64,000 nucleotides of DNA from assembly GCA_021029095.1 (NCBI GenBank), contig JAJOHG010000132.1, positions 1-64,000 of the forward strand. Reading direction: 5' to 3'. Below, piece by piece: positions 21,383-31,407 of this stretch. Position numbers and translations under genes: made by a program. Source of the stretch: Phellopilus nigrolimitatus. Its lineage: Eukaryota > Basidiomycota > Agaricomycetes > Hymenochaetales > Hymenochaetaceae. Positions within the stretch are counted from its first letter, which is position 1. Each line of letters begins with the position of its first letter. The notes under the pieces were generated by a model. The model was not told where the DNA came from, ran no database searches, and saw nothing but the letters and a program-made list of their open reading frames with translations.

Positions 21383-21710
21383 AGAACGGCAGGTCGCGCG
21401 CCGGTCGCCCTGCGCACGCACATTGCAGGCGTGCGCGGTGACATGCGCCTCCCGTGGCTACTGAAAACCGTGCTCTGCGTCGCCAGCACGTCCTTTGCGT
21501 TCGCAGTCATCTGCAAGGGGACACGGTTAGACGAGTTGAGAGTGGCAGGCCGCGCGCCGGTTGTCTCCTGCGCACACACATTGCAGGCATTTACGTCGAC
21601 ATGCGCCTCCCGCAGCTGCCGCAAACTATCTACTGCATCGTCGTTAGCATGCCCTTTGAGTTCGCAGTCGTCTGCCATGGGACGAGGTTGGGCGGTTCGA
21701 GAATGGGAAG
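21383..21710. repeat. ~155-bp tandem repeat array (two units)
   Basis: Units begin at about 21391 and 21545 with gcaggycgcgcgccggt, and contain 'acattgcaggcgt', 'gcgcctcccg' and 'gcgtcctttgcgttcgcag'. The array ends abruptly where the orphan exon fragment starts at 21713. Confidence 0.8.
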
Positions 21711-21712
21711 GC

Positions 21713-21894
21713 CCACTTTGTACACGATCAAGTACAACAACTTCAGCGCTGGAAGGTCCGTGCCCCCGGCAACCCGCGTCAGCGCGACCCAGATTGCGAG
21801 GCGTGTGCACAACGCACTGGACGGGCTGCCCGTCGTGCGTGCCGTGGACGCCCGCGCCGTCGTGGGGTTCCAGGACATGGTGTCCAGGCTGTGA
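21713..21894 (+). pseudogene. 3' exon fragment of a KGYNI-family gene
   Basis: TLYTIKYNNFSAGRSVPPAT, RVSATQIARRVHNALDGLP, RAVDARAVVGFQDMVSR-stop is nearly the same as the second half of the gene at 35305-35696, but the K-G-Y-K-L motif, exon 1 and promoter are missing. It is fused to the tandem repeats of the unrelated upstream unit, in the opposite sense to that unit. Confidence 0.8.
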
Positions 21895-22309
21895 AGGGTG
21901 TTGCATGACGTGCAGCACCGCGTATGAGTTGAGTGAGGTGGGGTTCGGCACCTGCGGCGCGCGGTTGGTTAGAAAAAGTCAGGGCGAGCGCAGCCCGACG
22001 TATGTACATGTACGAGTGAACGCAGCCCGGTGGCTGCAAATGAGTTGTCCTTAAGTTCTTGACTGAAGATCACTGTGAACCCGTCGAGGACGACGCGTGG
22101 CATAGACGATAGACACGGCGGCTTTATTAACTTACGTCCCACACAAGAAACCAAAGATAATGAAGAGCCCTGTAGGGAACTTCTCACGTACCAGCCCGCT
22201 GTTTTTCGCTATACTCAGAAAGAATATAACAGGGCATCTAATGTTTTCCTTAATGCACCGACTGGGTGGGCAAATGTCATTTGGCCGGAAATGAAAGCAC
22301 TGCGCTGCG

Positions 22310-22470
22310 TAGACCTGCTTTCTGAAATTTATGGTGCTGCCAACTTCGGGGTGCTACAGAACAGACACAGCTATGCTCTATGGTCATGTGCAGAGATGCA
22401 TTATTATTGTGATTAGTCCGGCAAGCACACAGTCATACATTGTTGTACATGTACGTATACGGCGGTGTCG
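22310..22470. repeat. Conserved 3' module of the orphan units
   Basis: The block with 'gcagagatgcatt', 'gtgattagtc' and 'acagtcatacattgt' also occurs at about 25480-25590 and 28190-28360, and inverted at 34210-34330. It lies just past each orphan stop codon and probably contains the polyadenylation region. In the plus sense it carries a short frame (MKALRCVDLLSEI at 22291, MEKLRRSDLFSEI at 25474). Confidence 0.65.
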
Positions 22471-22471
22471 T

Positions 22472-23941
22472 TTAGTTCGGGTCATACAGACAATCCTTTA
22501 ACAATTCAAATGCTCGTTCATTTCTATTTTCTTCAGGGACATAACTTCCATTCCCCCTCTCTCCACTGCCAATCTTCATGAGGGAAATGTGATACTTCTT
22601 ATGACTAGGGTGCGAGGCCGTATACAAGTTGTAAGCCCTTGCATGAGCATCTGTCGATGCAATCCAATGTGTCAGCACTCTATCCGTTCTAGCTAACGCG
22701 AGTGTTACAAACGACGTACAAGCATTCAATTCCTCTGAGAAGACATCATTGTCTTTTGGAGGACATGCCACGTTGGGCTTATCGCGCAGCATCCTGCGCA
22801 TTTCTGCGTCAAAGTCAGCGGGCTTGACCTCGTTAGAGTTCTCGTGTTCTTCCACGAAGGCGCCAATCCTATAGAACTGGAAATAATAATATCCCTGTTT
22901 ACTAGTTGATGGGTAGACTCTGATGTTGTATCCCTTCAACCAGCCATCTGGTATCACATGTTCAATATCAGTAGTCGGTCCTTTCAGCAGACCAGCCGAG
23001 AGTCCCAGGCTTCGCCTGGGACTCTCTGGGTTCATGGACTCTCTGGGGGTGGACGACTCTGTGGGGTTGCTGCTTATAATATTATGGGTAATTTTTGAAA
23101 GAGGAAGTGCTGTTTTCTTTTAAATACACAGGTGGTGCCAAAAAGTGTTGAAGCACCATCCAAAAAGGAAAGCAATTCACATCTGTCATCCTGGGTGCTT
23201 TTTCTCCAGCATGTTTACTTGCTATATGCATGACACAACTTTTCCGGTGCTCAAGCGTTTTTGTGGATGTATTTAGAGTGTGTAACTGGATTGCGACAGT
23301 GCGTGTGTCTCGCAGGCAGATGTGAATCACCTTCCCTTTTTGGGAAACATCAACACTTTTTGGTGCCACCTGTAAGATAACAGTTTGAACATTTCAAGGT
23401 TAAATTGATGGATGAAGTTTACTTTGAAGCTGTATATTACAAAGTGCATCAGTGGGGTGAGAGGTTGCTGAATGTTCTAATATTGTAAGTTTGCCAGTTT
23501 AAGGAACTATTTGAGCAATAGTTGCCGCTTTGAGCCTGTTTTTTATTTTATTTTTGCACTGTTGCCGCTTTGAGACTATATTTTCAGATTTGCAGTGTTG
23601 CCGCTTTTGGATGTGCATTTAAGGATCTGCAGAGTTGCCGCTTTTGGAGGGAGGAAGGGGATTTGATGGATTTGATGGATGACTAAAATGCGCATTTTAG
23701 TCAGCGCTGACTAAATATGACTAATTCTGACTAATTCTGACGAATTCCGATCAATCCTGACAAAGAATTGATGCGGCTGTGTCTCAAGTGGCCGTTGCCT
23801 CTTTATGTTATGATATGATGGCATTGCTGACTTACAATCCCTTTGTTCTTTACCGAATTGTTCTTCAGCGATTAGTTCTTTATGGAACTCGGCATAGTCG
23901 TGTACTCCGTGGATGTGCTTCCCTTCGCGGCTCTGGGGCAT
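22472..23941 (-). CDS. KGYNI-family orphan protein A1 (Helitron in intron)
   Basis: Exon 1 is 23941-23836 (MPQSREGKHIHGVHDY..., 106 nt, phase 1), exon 2 is 22947-22472 (476 nt). The protein has 193 residues: a charged exon-1 part, then (Y)GWLKGYNIRVYPSTSKQGYY, FQFYRIGAF, an acidic stretch, DFDAEMRRMLRDKP, CTSFVTLALARTDRVLTHW and a long C-terminal part ending LLKDCLYDPN. No signal peptide or known domain is seen. The intron is 888 nt, against 61 nt in the otherwise parallel gene at 33559; the difference equals the 827-bp insert at 22992-23818. Exon lengths in the two copies are identical and frames are open, which argues for selection or very recent duplication. TATA box at 24054-24060. Confidence 0.75.
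23129..23372. mobile_element. Tc1/mariner-type MITE nested in the Helitron
   Basis: CAGGTGGTGCCAAAAAGTGT at 23129 is inverted, with two mismatches, at the right end (ACACTTTTTGGTGCCACCTG, to 23372). Similarity continues inwards for ~60 bases (aaaaaggaaagca-attcacatctg). TA follows on the right; the left pair is CA, a likely mutated TA. 244 bp long, no coding capacity. Confidence 0.8.
23521..23650 (-). repeat. ~38-bp minisatellite inside the Helitron
   Basis: GTTGCCGCTTT(T)G(A/G)... starts at 23521, 23561, 23597 and 23634. Internal minisatellites are frequent in Helitrons. Confidence 0.8.
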
Positions 23942-24720
23942 CGTTGCTCTCTTTACGGACATTTAGAAAAATTGTTGTCTTCTTTCAGTTAGTAGTATAC
24001 GGCGAGCGGGGCGTAGAAAAGTCAATGCAAGAAAAACATGCGCGGTGTCCTGAATTTATACACGTTCGCGAGTTCCACTTTGCTCGCGCTGCCGGATCCA
24101 GCGCGGGAATTTTCCCGGCGAAAATTGTGGACTCCGCCTCGGGAGATACTCCGACGAGCTGCATCCGTAACGTGCAAACCAGGATTCCCGTATTTCGCCT
24201 CATCTCGTCGTTCCAACGTTGCGTCGGTGCAAATCGCAACGGTCAAAGTGCGCAATGCACACCTCCTTTTGAGTTCTAGTCCTGCTCTTCATGGGTCTAT
24301 GGCTTTCTGTCTCCATTGCAGCGATGCTCCGAGGCTCGTGCGAGAACGTATCGTGATGACTCTGCGTTTTTTTTTCCCCTTCTTTGACAGTCAACGTATT
24401 TTCCTTTTGCCAGAGCTACGAGCTGTTCGCTTCTGCGCTACCTCCCAGAGTCGGGGACCGGCCCTCTTACTGCTCCAATTTGCCCCCGTTACAAGATCCA
24501 GGGCCTTGATACCATGCGGAGAACAATATGCTTTACGCACCAAGCCAGCACCGGCGTGCAAAACAAAAGTAGTTTCCAAGTGGCTAGGGCGCGCAACCGT
24601 CCGCGGCCCTCCACGGATTGTCCTGGGGACTGTTATTCTCCAATCAGTTACTTTGGATGCGCTCCTGCATAGCGAGGACTGTGCTGCGGCTGGGGAGGGT
24701 GCCCGGTGCTAGTTTGAGAA
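23942..24720 (-). promoter_or_regulatory. Proximal promoter of A1
   Basis: TATAAATTCAGGACACCGCG lies with TATAAAT at 24054-24060, 113 bases upstream of the ATG. The initiator region and the leader 'aaagagagcaacg' are nearly unchanged in the inverted copy at 33439-33558. Further blocks (ggatccgg, cgtaacgtgcaaacc, gttccaacgttgcgtcggtgc) are specific to this pair. Confidence 0.7.
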
Positions 24721-25470
24721 CGGCAGGCCGCGCTCCGGTTGTCCTGCACACGCGCATTGCAGGCGTGCGCGTCAACACGCACCTCCCGTAGCTATTGCAA
24801 ACCATCCACTACGTCGTCAGCGCGTCCTTTGCGTTCGCAGCCATCTGCGAAGGGACGAGGTTAGGCCTGGGCGAGCCTGGGTCCGTCCTGCAGCCTCCAG
24901 CACGAAGCACAGAAATACCTACAACACTATATATCTCTTCCTGGACGTATTTTGCGCATTAGGTATGGAGGCTGGACGACTCGCCTCGCAGCTCCGGCAG
25001 AAGACGTCGTTTGAAAGAAAGACGGATGTCGGGCTGGATCGCTCGCGCGGCGGCTAAGAAGAGAATCGACGCGACTCGCATGGCGCGTAATCGAGGCTTT
25101 ATTTCGTTCTGGGAGATCGCAGCGACACTGGAGTCTGGACTGGCAGGGTGCGGAGAGCGGAGAGTGCGGAGGGCGCGCGCCCGACATTCCGACAACAAGC
25201 TGAGAGAGGACGGGCTGAGCGATGCGAAACAACCCCCAACAGCCAACACAGCAACAGCTTTGCCACGGACGGCCCTACCGGATGCGGACTCAGAGCCAAT
25301 AGAGTCCGGCCCGCGCCCGGGGTGGCGTGGCGTTTTGACTGGGCACGGACCGCGCGCGGGGGACGGTAAAGCGTATATAATTTTGTACTCGTACAAGCCA
25401 CGTGACGCAACGTCGGCACCGAGTCCATCCTGCCTCGGCACAACAAATAAATATATCTCTCATTTTCTCA
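24720..25470. repeat. Tandem unit plus distal module, unit A1
   Basis: One ~170-bp unit (24724) is followed by the distal module shared with 27190-28180, 29620-30440 and, inverted, 31680-32500. Shared blocks are 'ctgcagcctccagcacgaagcacagaaatacc', 'aatcgacgcgac', 'ggctttatttcgttctggga', and a second TATA-like block 'ggtaaagcgtatata' (25366). The last may be a plus-strand promoter facing the next unit. Confidence 0.7.
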
Positions 25471-25593
25471 AAAATGGAAAAGCTACGTCGCTCAGACCTG
25501 TTTTCCGAAATTTCATTTTACTGCCAACCCGACAGTGCTATCGGACCGACATAGTTGTGCTCTAAGGCCACGTACAGCGATGTATTATCGTGA

Positions 25594-25932
25594 TCAGTGC
25601 TTCTGCAAGTTCCGAATGACACCTCCGACAAAAGACTGCGTATTCAAAAACATTATTACTTCCTCGTCGATGTCCTTCTTGTCGCGGACGCAATTTCCTT
25701 CTTGTCTCTTGTCATCAGTTTTGAGACTGTTAAGCTCAACGTAATACAGCTGAAACCCTTCCTTAGTAGGCTTGACTTCAATGTTGTATCCCTTTTCTAT
25801 TGCACCTGTCAGTACAATCGATCTGTCAGTCTATCTATTCGGCACGAGTGTTCGAGTTGCTGACTACTTACTTTTGGACACTTTCTCTGAAACAAGAGGG
25901 TCTTTTTTATACAGCACGATTCCGTTTGGCAT
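25594..25932 (-). CDS. KGYNI-family orphan protein B
   Basis: Exon 1 is 25932-25872 (61 nt, phase 1, donor GTAAGT), intron 66 nt, exon 2 is 25805-25594 (212 nt). The 90-residue protein reads MPNGIVLYKKDPLVSEKVSK, then S-AIEKGYNIEVKPTKEGFQL, YYVELNSLK, a charged loop, KKDIDEEVIMFLNTQ and ends NLQKH. Start, splice sites and stop fit exactly, giving 273 nt of CDS. Motif and intron phase match the other family members although the sequence is otherwise very different. Its promoter has TATAAAT at 26045-26051. No known domain; acidic/basic and probably soluble. Confidence 0.75.
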
Positions 25933-26370
25933 TGTTGCTCTCTTTGCTGCTTTTTCTGTTTAGGCTGATTTCTTGTCTTCTTTCGCTTTTGTGGTATTGA
26001 AACGTCGATGAATTGATGCAGGAAGAATGCGCGCGGTCTCCTGGATTTATACTCGCCCGCAGGTGCCACTTTGCACCCCGTCGCCGGATCCAGCACAGGA
26101 AATTTCCCCGACGAAATCGCTGGAAACCACCTCGGGAAATACGCCGACGAGCCGCATCCGTGGCGCGCGCAATGTGCTTTGCGTGCCAAGTACCGGAAAG
26201 CAAAATCGGAAGCAACCTCTCCAAGTGGCTAGGGCACGCATCCGCCCGCGGCGCGCCGCGGATTGTCCTGGAGACTATTATTCTCCACGCGGTTGCTTTG
26301 CCTGCCCCTCTGAACAACGAGGAGAGAGGACTGCTGCAGCTGGGGAAAGCGCTCGGGGTACTAGTTTGAG
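25933..26370 (-). promoter_or_regulatory. Proximal promoter of B
   Basis: TATAAAT at 26045-26051 lies 113 bases before the ATG, the same spacing as in A1. The following blocks match the other units almost base for base. Confidence 0.7.
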
Positions 26371-27190
26371 AACGGCAGGCCGCGCTCCGGTCGTCCTGCG
26401 CACGCACATTGCAGGCGCACGCGTCGACATGCGCCTCCCGTAGCTACCGCAATGTAGCTACCGCAAACCGTTTTCTAGGTCGCCAACGCGTCCTTTGCGT
26501 TCGCAATCGTCTGCAAGGAAACGGGGTTGGGCGATTCGAGAATAGCAGGCCGCGCTCCGGTCGTCCTGTGCACGCACAAATTGTAGGCATGAACAATAAG
26601 GCTTCCCGGCATTTCGCCTCACCTCGCCGTCCCAACTTTGCGTACGTCGGGTGCAAATGCGCAACGCGTCAAAGTGCGCGTTGCATACTTCCCTTTTTGC
26701 AGTCTAGTCCTGTCCTTCATGGGCGTATGGCTTGCTGTCAACGGCAGGCCGCGCTCCGGTGGTCCTGCGCACGCACATTGCAGGCGTGCGCGTCGACATG
26801 CGCCTCCCGTAGCTACCGCAAACCGTGCTCTGTGTCGTTAGCGTGTCCTTTGCGTTCGCAAACGGGGATGGGCCAGTCGAGAATGGGCGGACCGCACTCC
26901 GGTTGTCCTGCACGCACATTGCAGGTGCTTCACGTCTCCCGTATCTATCAAAAACGCCCACTGTGTCGTTGGCGCGCCCATTGCTTTCACAGCGACACGT
27001 AAGGAAACGAGAATGGGCAAGTCGAGATTGGATTGGGCATGTCGCGCTCCGGTTGTCCTGCACACGCACATTGCAGGCGTCCCACGCCTCCCGTAGCTAT
27101 CGCAAACAGTCCGCTCTGTCGTCATCAGTGCGTCCTTTGCGCTCACAGCCGTCTGCGCGGGGACGAGGCTGGGCGAGTCTGAGTCTTTTT
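26371..27190. repeat. Tandem array, five units with one interruption
   Basis: Units start near 26371, 26544, 26742, 26890 and 27034 (spacing 144-198). The long third interval contains a piece (about 26590-26735) that otherwise belongs to the proximal promoter of A1 (24180-24330), so the array has taken in sequence from another unit. Confidence 0.8.
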
Positions 27191-28180
27191 GCAGCTTCCA
27201 GCGCGAAGAACACGAACACCCGATAATGCTGTACTCTTTTCGCTTCAGCATATGGTGTTAAGCATTAGATACGGAGGGCGGAAAACTCGGAGCTCACTCG
27301 AAAGACGTCGTTCGAAAGACAAGAAGGATGTCGCGTTGAGATAAGGGCAAGGGCTGGGTCGCGCCGCTATGAATGATAAGAATCGACGGCCGCCGCCTCG
27401 TGACTTGAATAATGCTGAATCGAGTCTTTATTTCGTTCTGGGAGGTCGTAGCGAGCGATATTAGACTGGCAGGGCGCGGAGAGCGGAGGGCGTATGCCCG
27501 ACAACAGAATGAGAGGTCTAAGTGTAAGTTCTGCTCGATGCGAAACAACAGCCTAACCCCAACCTCGCCTGCTTCGTCAGGACACGCCGCCTTCCACGCG
27601 CACGCGCGCGCCGCCTCGGCCCTCTTCGCGCACAGGCGTAGAGTGCCACGGGCCTTTCGTTTAGATCACACGCCGCGCGGACCGTGCGGACCAAACATAT
27701 TTGCGATTTGCGCCGGCGTCCTCCCTTTTTTTTCTTTCCTATTTTCTTGCGCCGATCGGGATGCAGAGGAGAAAGGTAATAAGGGCCGCCTGCATATATA
27801 AACCGCCCTGCGCGAGCACTAGCGAGAGCAGAGGGCATGGACCGTGGAAGCGGCGGGCACGCTGCGTAGGAAGTCGGCCAAGCCGCACGCGCGGAGCGGT
27901 AAAGCGTATATTGCAGAACACGTATGTATATAGTTTAGACCACGTATACGTGCAGAGTGCAGCAGGTGGAGAGAAAAAAAAAATCAGAAATCGAGAAAAA
28001 GCGGAGAGCGGCGGCGGCGGTACATGGAGCAGCGGAAGAGAAGACAGGATATGCGGGATACATGTACTTGGGCAAAACAAAGGCAGAGGAAAGAGGAAAG
28101 GAGTGCTGCACTCAGACTGCACCGGCGCCGTTCACACCCGCACTCCATCGCGGCAAAGAACTTCGCAAGGACGAACAGAC
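27191..28180. repeat. Distal module of unit B
   Basis: Continues as in unit A1: 'gtctttatttcgttctggga' at about 27424, the GC-rich stretch with cccttttttttctttcctatt, and 'ggtaaagcgtatat' at 27899. No supported gene. Confidence 0.65.
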
Positions 28181-28368
28181 CGAAAATGAAAGAGCTTCGC
28201 CGCTCGAGCTTGTTTTTCTGCTATTTTACCGTGCCAGTGGTGCCTATCTAAGAGTTTTACTGAACAGATATAGGCTTGCTGAGTCCAAGCTCATGCACAG
28301 AGATGCATTGTCGTGATCAGTGCTACTACTAGGACACAGTCGTACATTGTAGTACTATGCAATATAAT

Positions 28369-28749
28369 TTACCGTATTGGTTTCTTGTACTCCGGGAGTT
28401 TTCCTCGTAACCCGCGCTCGATAACTCCCTTGGTTTGAAGTGTCTCTTGTACTACCCCGAGCAGTTCTTTTATGGAACATACGCTATGGTCGGTATAGAA
28501 TATTCTCTTGCTCACATCAGAAGGAGAAGCGACCGAATAATAACGGACCACATATTTATCGTCTGGCGTGTTCTCGGTCTTGGAGAGTTCAATGTTCATT
28601 CCCCTCTCCCATCCAACTGTCAATTGAATTTGATAGTCAGTCCACCCGCCCGTTCTAGTCCGTGCGAGTATCACTGACAACTTACATTCGGCTACATCAA
28701 GTGGGACATCTTTATCCCGTTTCTCTCCGTAATATTTAGGGCCGGACAT
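28369..28749 (-). CDS. KGYNI-family orphan protein C
   Basis: Read through, the frame has 126 codons, but a GTAAGT donor after the codon for Glu-21 (phase 1) and a TTGACAG acceptor give the family structure: exon 1 MSGPKYYGEKRDKDVPLDVA, then (F)GWERGMNIELSKTENTPDD, KYVVRYYSVASPSD, SVCSIKELLGVVQETLQ and a basic C-terminus. The motif here is W-E-R-G-M-N-I. Splicing gives about 99 residues; the intron is a multiple of three and stop-free, so retention is also possible. TATA at 28846-28852, 97 bases before the ATG. Confidence 0.72.
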   Translation of the reverse strand: MSGPKYYGEKRDKDVPLDVAECKLSVILARTRTGGWTDYQIQLTVGWERGMNIELSKTENTPDDKYVVRYYSVASPSDVSKRIFYTDHSVCSIKELLGVVQETLQTKGVIERGLRGKLPEYKKPIR

Positions 28750-29179
28750 CGTTTCTCTTTTGTTGTCTTTTCAGTAGTTTCTTTCGCTTTTGTGGTGCTG
28801 GGGCGTCGATGAATTGGTGCAAGAAAAACATGCGCGGTGTCCTGAGTTTATACTCGCCCGCAGGTGCCACTTTGCTCCCCGCCGCCGCATCCAGCACGGG
28901 AAATTCCCCGACGAAATCGCTGGAAACCATCTCGGTAAATACGCCGACGAGCTGCATCCGTGGCGCGCGCAATGTGCTTTGCGTGCCAGCCAGGTACCAG
29001 AAAGCAAAAAATCGGAAGCAACCTCTCCAAGTGGCTAGGGCACGCATCCGCCCGCGGCGCGCCGCGGATTGTCCTGGAGACTATTATTCTCCACGCGGTT
29101 GCTTTGCCTGCTCCTTTGAACAACGAGGAGCGAGGACTGCTGCGGCTGGGAAAAGAGCTCGGGGCACTAGTTTGAGAAC
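28750..29179 (-). promoter_or_regulatory. Proximal promoter of C
   Basis: TATAAACTCAGGACACCGCG (TATAAAC 28846-28852) and downstream blocks are nearly identical to those of unit B over about 400 bases, in sharp contrast to the unlike coding exons. Confidence 0.7.
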
Positions 29180-29620
29180 GGCAGGCCGCGCTCCGGTCGC
29201 CCTGCGCACGCACAATGCAGGCGCACGCGTCGACACGCGCCTCCCGTAGCTACCGCAAATCGTTTGCTAGGTGGCTAGCGCGTCCTTTGCGTTCGCAGAC
29301 ATCGGCGAGGGGACGGGGTTGGGAGTCGAGAGAGTGGCAGGCCGCGCGCCGGTCGTCCTGCGCACGTGCATTGCAGGCGTGCGCGTCGACGCTCGTAGCT
29401 ACCGCGTGCACTGTGTCGTCAGCGCGTCCTGTGCGTGCGCAGCCATCGGAAAGGGGACGGGGTTGGGCGAGTCAAGAATGGGCAGGCCGCGCGCCGGTTG
29501 TCCTGTACATGTACACGTCCCACGCTTCCCGCAGCTACCGCGAACTGTCCGCTCTGTCGTCAGCGCGTCCTGTGCGTTCGCAGTCGTCTGCGCGGGGACG
29601 AGGCTGGGCCTGGGCGAGCC
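29180..29620. repeat. Tandem array, three units
   Basis: Units start near 29180, 29336 and 29481; the last runs into 'ctgcagcctccagcacgaag' as in the other units. Confidence 0.8.
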
Positions 29621-30440
29621 TGGGTCCGCTCTGCAGCCTCCAGCACGAAGCACAGAAATACCAATAACACTATAATTTTTTTTTTCCGGGACGTAATTTG
29701 AGCACTAGGTACGGAGACTGCGCGACTTGGGAGTGCACGCGAAAGACACGTCGTTCGAAAGACGAGACGGATGTCGCGGTGGGTGGCTCGTTGAGGTAAA
29801 GGAAAGGGCTGGGTCGCGCGCGCGCGGCCGCCAAGAAGAGAATCGACGCGATGAGCGGAGGGCGTGCGCCCGACACCCCGACAACGCCAAGCTGGGAGGA
29901 CCGTCACGGGCTGCGCGATGCGAAAACAATCCCCAACAGCCGATAGCCCTCCCCCAGCCTTGCCTGCTCCGTCTGGAGCCAGGACGCTGCGGCGCCTGTA
30001 CAATTACGCGCCTCACGGACCCCGTGGACGGAAGCATATCATATTTGCGATTTGCGCGTCCTCCCTTTTTTTCTTTTCCTTTTTTTCGTGCGCCGATCGG
30101 GACGCACGCCGTGTTTTGGCACCGGATACGGACTCGGAGCCGACAGAGTCCTGTCCGCGCGCGCACGCGGCGCATGCCATTAAGGGCGTCTTGGACTCTT
30201 GGCTGGGCTGGGCTGGGCTGGCACGAAGTAGCGCGGCGCGCTCGCTCGCTGCAGCTCCGTACGGTACATAACCCGCCTTGGGCGCGTACGAGTGAGAGCA
30301 CGAAGACGGACGCGCTGCGTAGAAGCGTAGGAAGCGAGTCAGGCCGCGCGCGGGCAGAACGGTAAAGCGTATATATATCGCAGAATATGCACGTATATAG
30401 TGTTTAGATCGAGCGCAGCAGACGGCGCAGAAAACAGAGA
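29621..30440. repeat. Distal module of unit C
   Basis: Carries 'aagaagagaatcgacgcga', the T-rich block at 30060 and 'ggtaaagcgtatatatat' at 30361, ending close to the four-TM gene. Confidence 0.65.
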
Positions 30441-30575
30441 TCAAAAATCAAGAAAAGGCGGAGAGCGGCAGCGATACGAGAAGACAGGATAGTGCGGGAG
30501 AATACATGAGCGAAAAAAGCAACCACAAAAAAAAAAAGCAAAGAAAAAGCGGAGAGAAAGAAACCGCCGCTGCGT

Positions 30576-31407
30576 TCAGACCGCGCCGGCGCCGTTCACG
30601 CCGGGGCCCGCTCCATTCACGCCGGGGCCCGCCGCCGGGGCGCCCGCGACGCCCTTCTCCCCCACACCAGCAGCGCCGACGCCCGCCCCCGCACCGCGCG
30701 CGCGGAGCGCCGCGTACTCCATCGCGGCCAGGGCCTTCGCGAGGGTGAGCAGGCCAAAGGCGATCCACGCGAGCGCGACGATCGCGCGCAGGACGTGGCC
30801 CTGCTTGCCCGGGGGCGTCTGGAGGCTGTTCGGCCACTTGTTCTGCATTTTTTTTTTTTTTTGGGGGGGGCGTCAGTTTTCCCGCGAAAGGAGAGGAAGG
30901 GGGACGCACGGTCGCGATGGCGCCGCCGATGAGCCACATGAGCCAGAGGACGAGGTTGAGGAAGGTCTCGCCGTGCAGCAGGGAGAAGCCCGGGCGCGCG
31001 CCCGCGCCTGCACCTGCACCAGTGTTCGCGGCGCCGCCGTCACCTGCGCGCGTACCCGCGCCGCGGTGGTGGAACAGGATCGTGAACGGGATCCAGAGCA
31101 GCGTGAGCAGGGCGGTGACGAGCAGCTCGGCGACGATCGGGTCTACGCGCGGTGCGTGAGTGAGCCGCGGCGGGGCCTGCGCGGGAGAGGAGGGGCGGGG
31201 GGCTTACCGTAGACGCCGGCGAGGGAGCGGGTGTGGTGGATGCGGTAGCCGGTGAGCCCGAGCTCGGCGAGCGCGAAGAGCCACTGCGGGGCGGCGAGAG
31301 GAGAGGTCAGCGCGCGGCGGACATGTGTGTGAGTGAGGGACGGGACTGACGAGGAGCGCGTAGATGCCGGTGCGGTGGGGGACGTAGGACGTTGTGTCTC
31401 CGCGCAT
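30576..31407 (-). CDS. Four-TM membrane protein, paralogue of 45628
   Basis: Four exons: 31407-31351, 31283-31208, 31142-30910, 30842-30576 (633 nt, 210 residues). The introns are in the same places and phases as in the paralogue at 45628-46331. Hydrophobic segments: LALAELGLTG-type near residues 18-35, ELLVTALLTLLWIPFTIL, LNLVLWLMWLIGGAIAT and VLRAIVALAWIAFGLLTLA. The layout resembles fungal MARVEL-like four-TM proteins, though I cannot confirm the domain. An extra Gly/Ala-rich loop (GTRAGDGG...GAGARPG) and a Gly/Ala/Val-rich tail set it apart. Donor 1 is GTCAGT, a weak site; the third intron ends in a run of 15 A before TGCAG. It sits between divergent orphan units. Confidence 0.8.

Larger units (their letters stand above)
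22992..23818 (-). mobile_element. Non-autonomous Helitron-like element in an intron
   Basis: Read on the minus strand, the insert begins TCATATCATAACATAAAG and ends CTGG, sits between A and T of the target, and makes no target duplication. The uninterrupted intron at 33665-33725 gives the exact empty site. Two bases before the CTGG end is a perfect 13-bp stem with a 3-nt loop (22998-23026). TC start, CTRR end, terminal hairpin and A^T insertion are the Helitron hallmarks. No Rep/helicase is inside. Confidence 0.85.
21713..25440. repeat. Left arm of a ~3.7-kb inverted duplication
   Basis: Matches 31680-35490 in reverse complement across the orphan exon fragment, the 3' module (about 22085-22470), the whole gene 22472-23941, its promoter and tandem units. 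Differences: an 827-bp Helitron-like insert in this arm and about 540 extra bases (34585-35125) in the other. Confidence 0.85.

Noticed and set aside
28369..28749. Gene C as an intronless 126-codon gene
   Set aside because: The open intron allows it, but the GTAAGT donor in phase 1 and the acceptor directly before GWERGMNI match the other family members, so the spliced form is preferred. Retention is not excluded.
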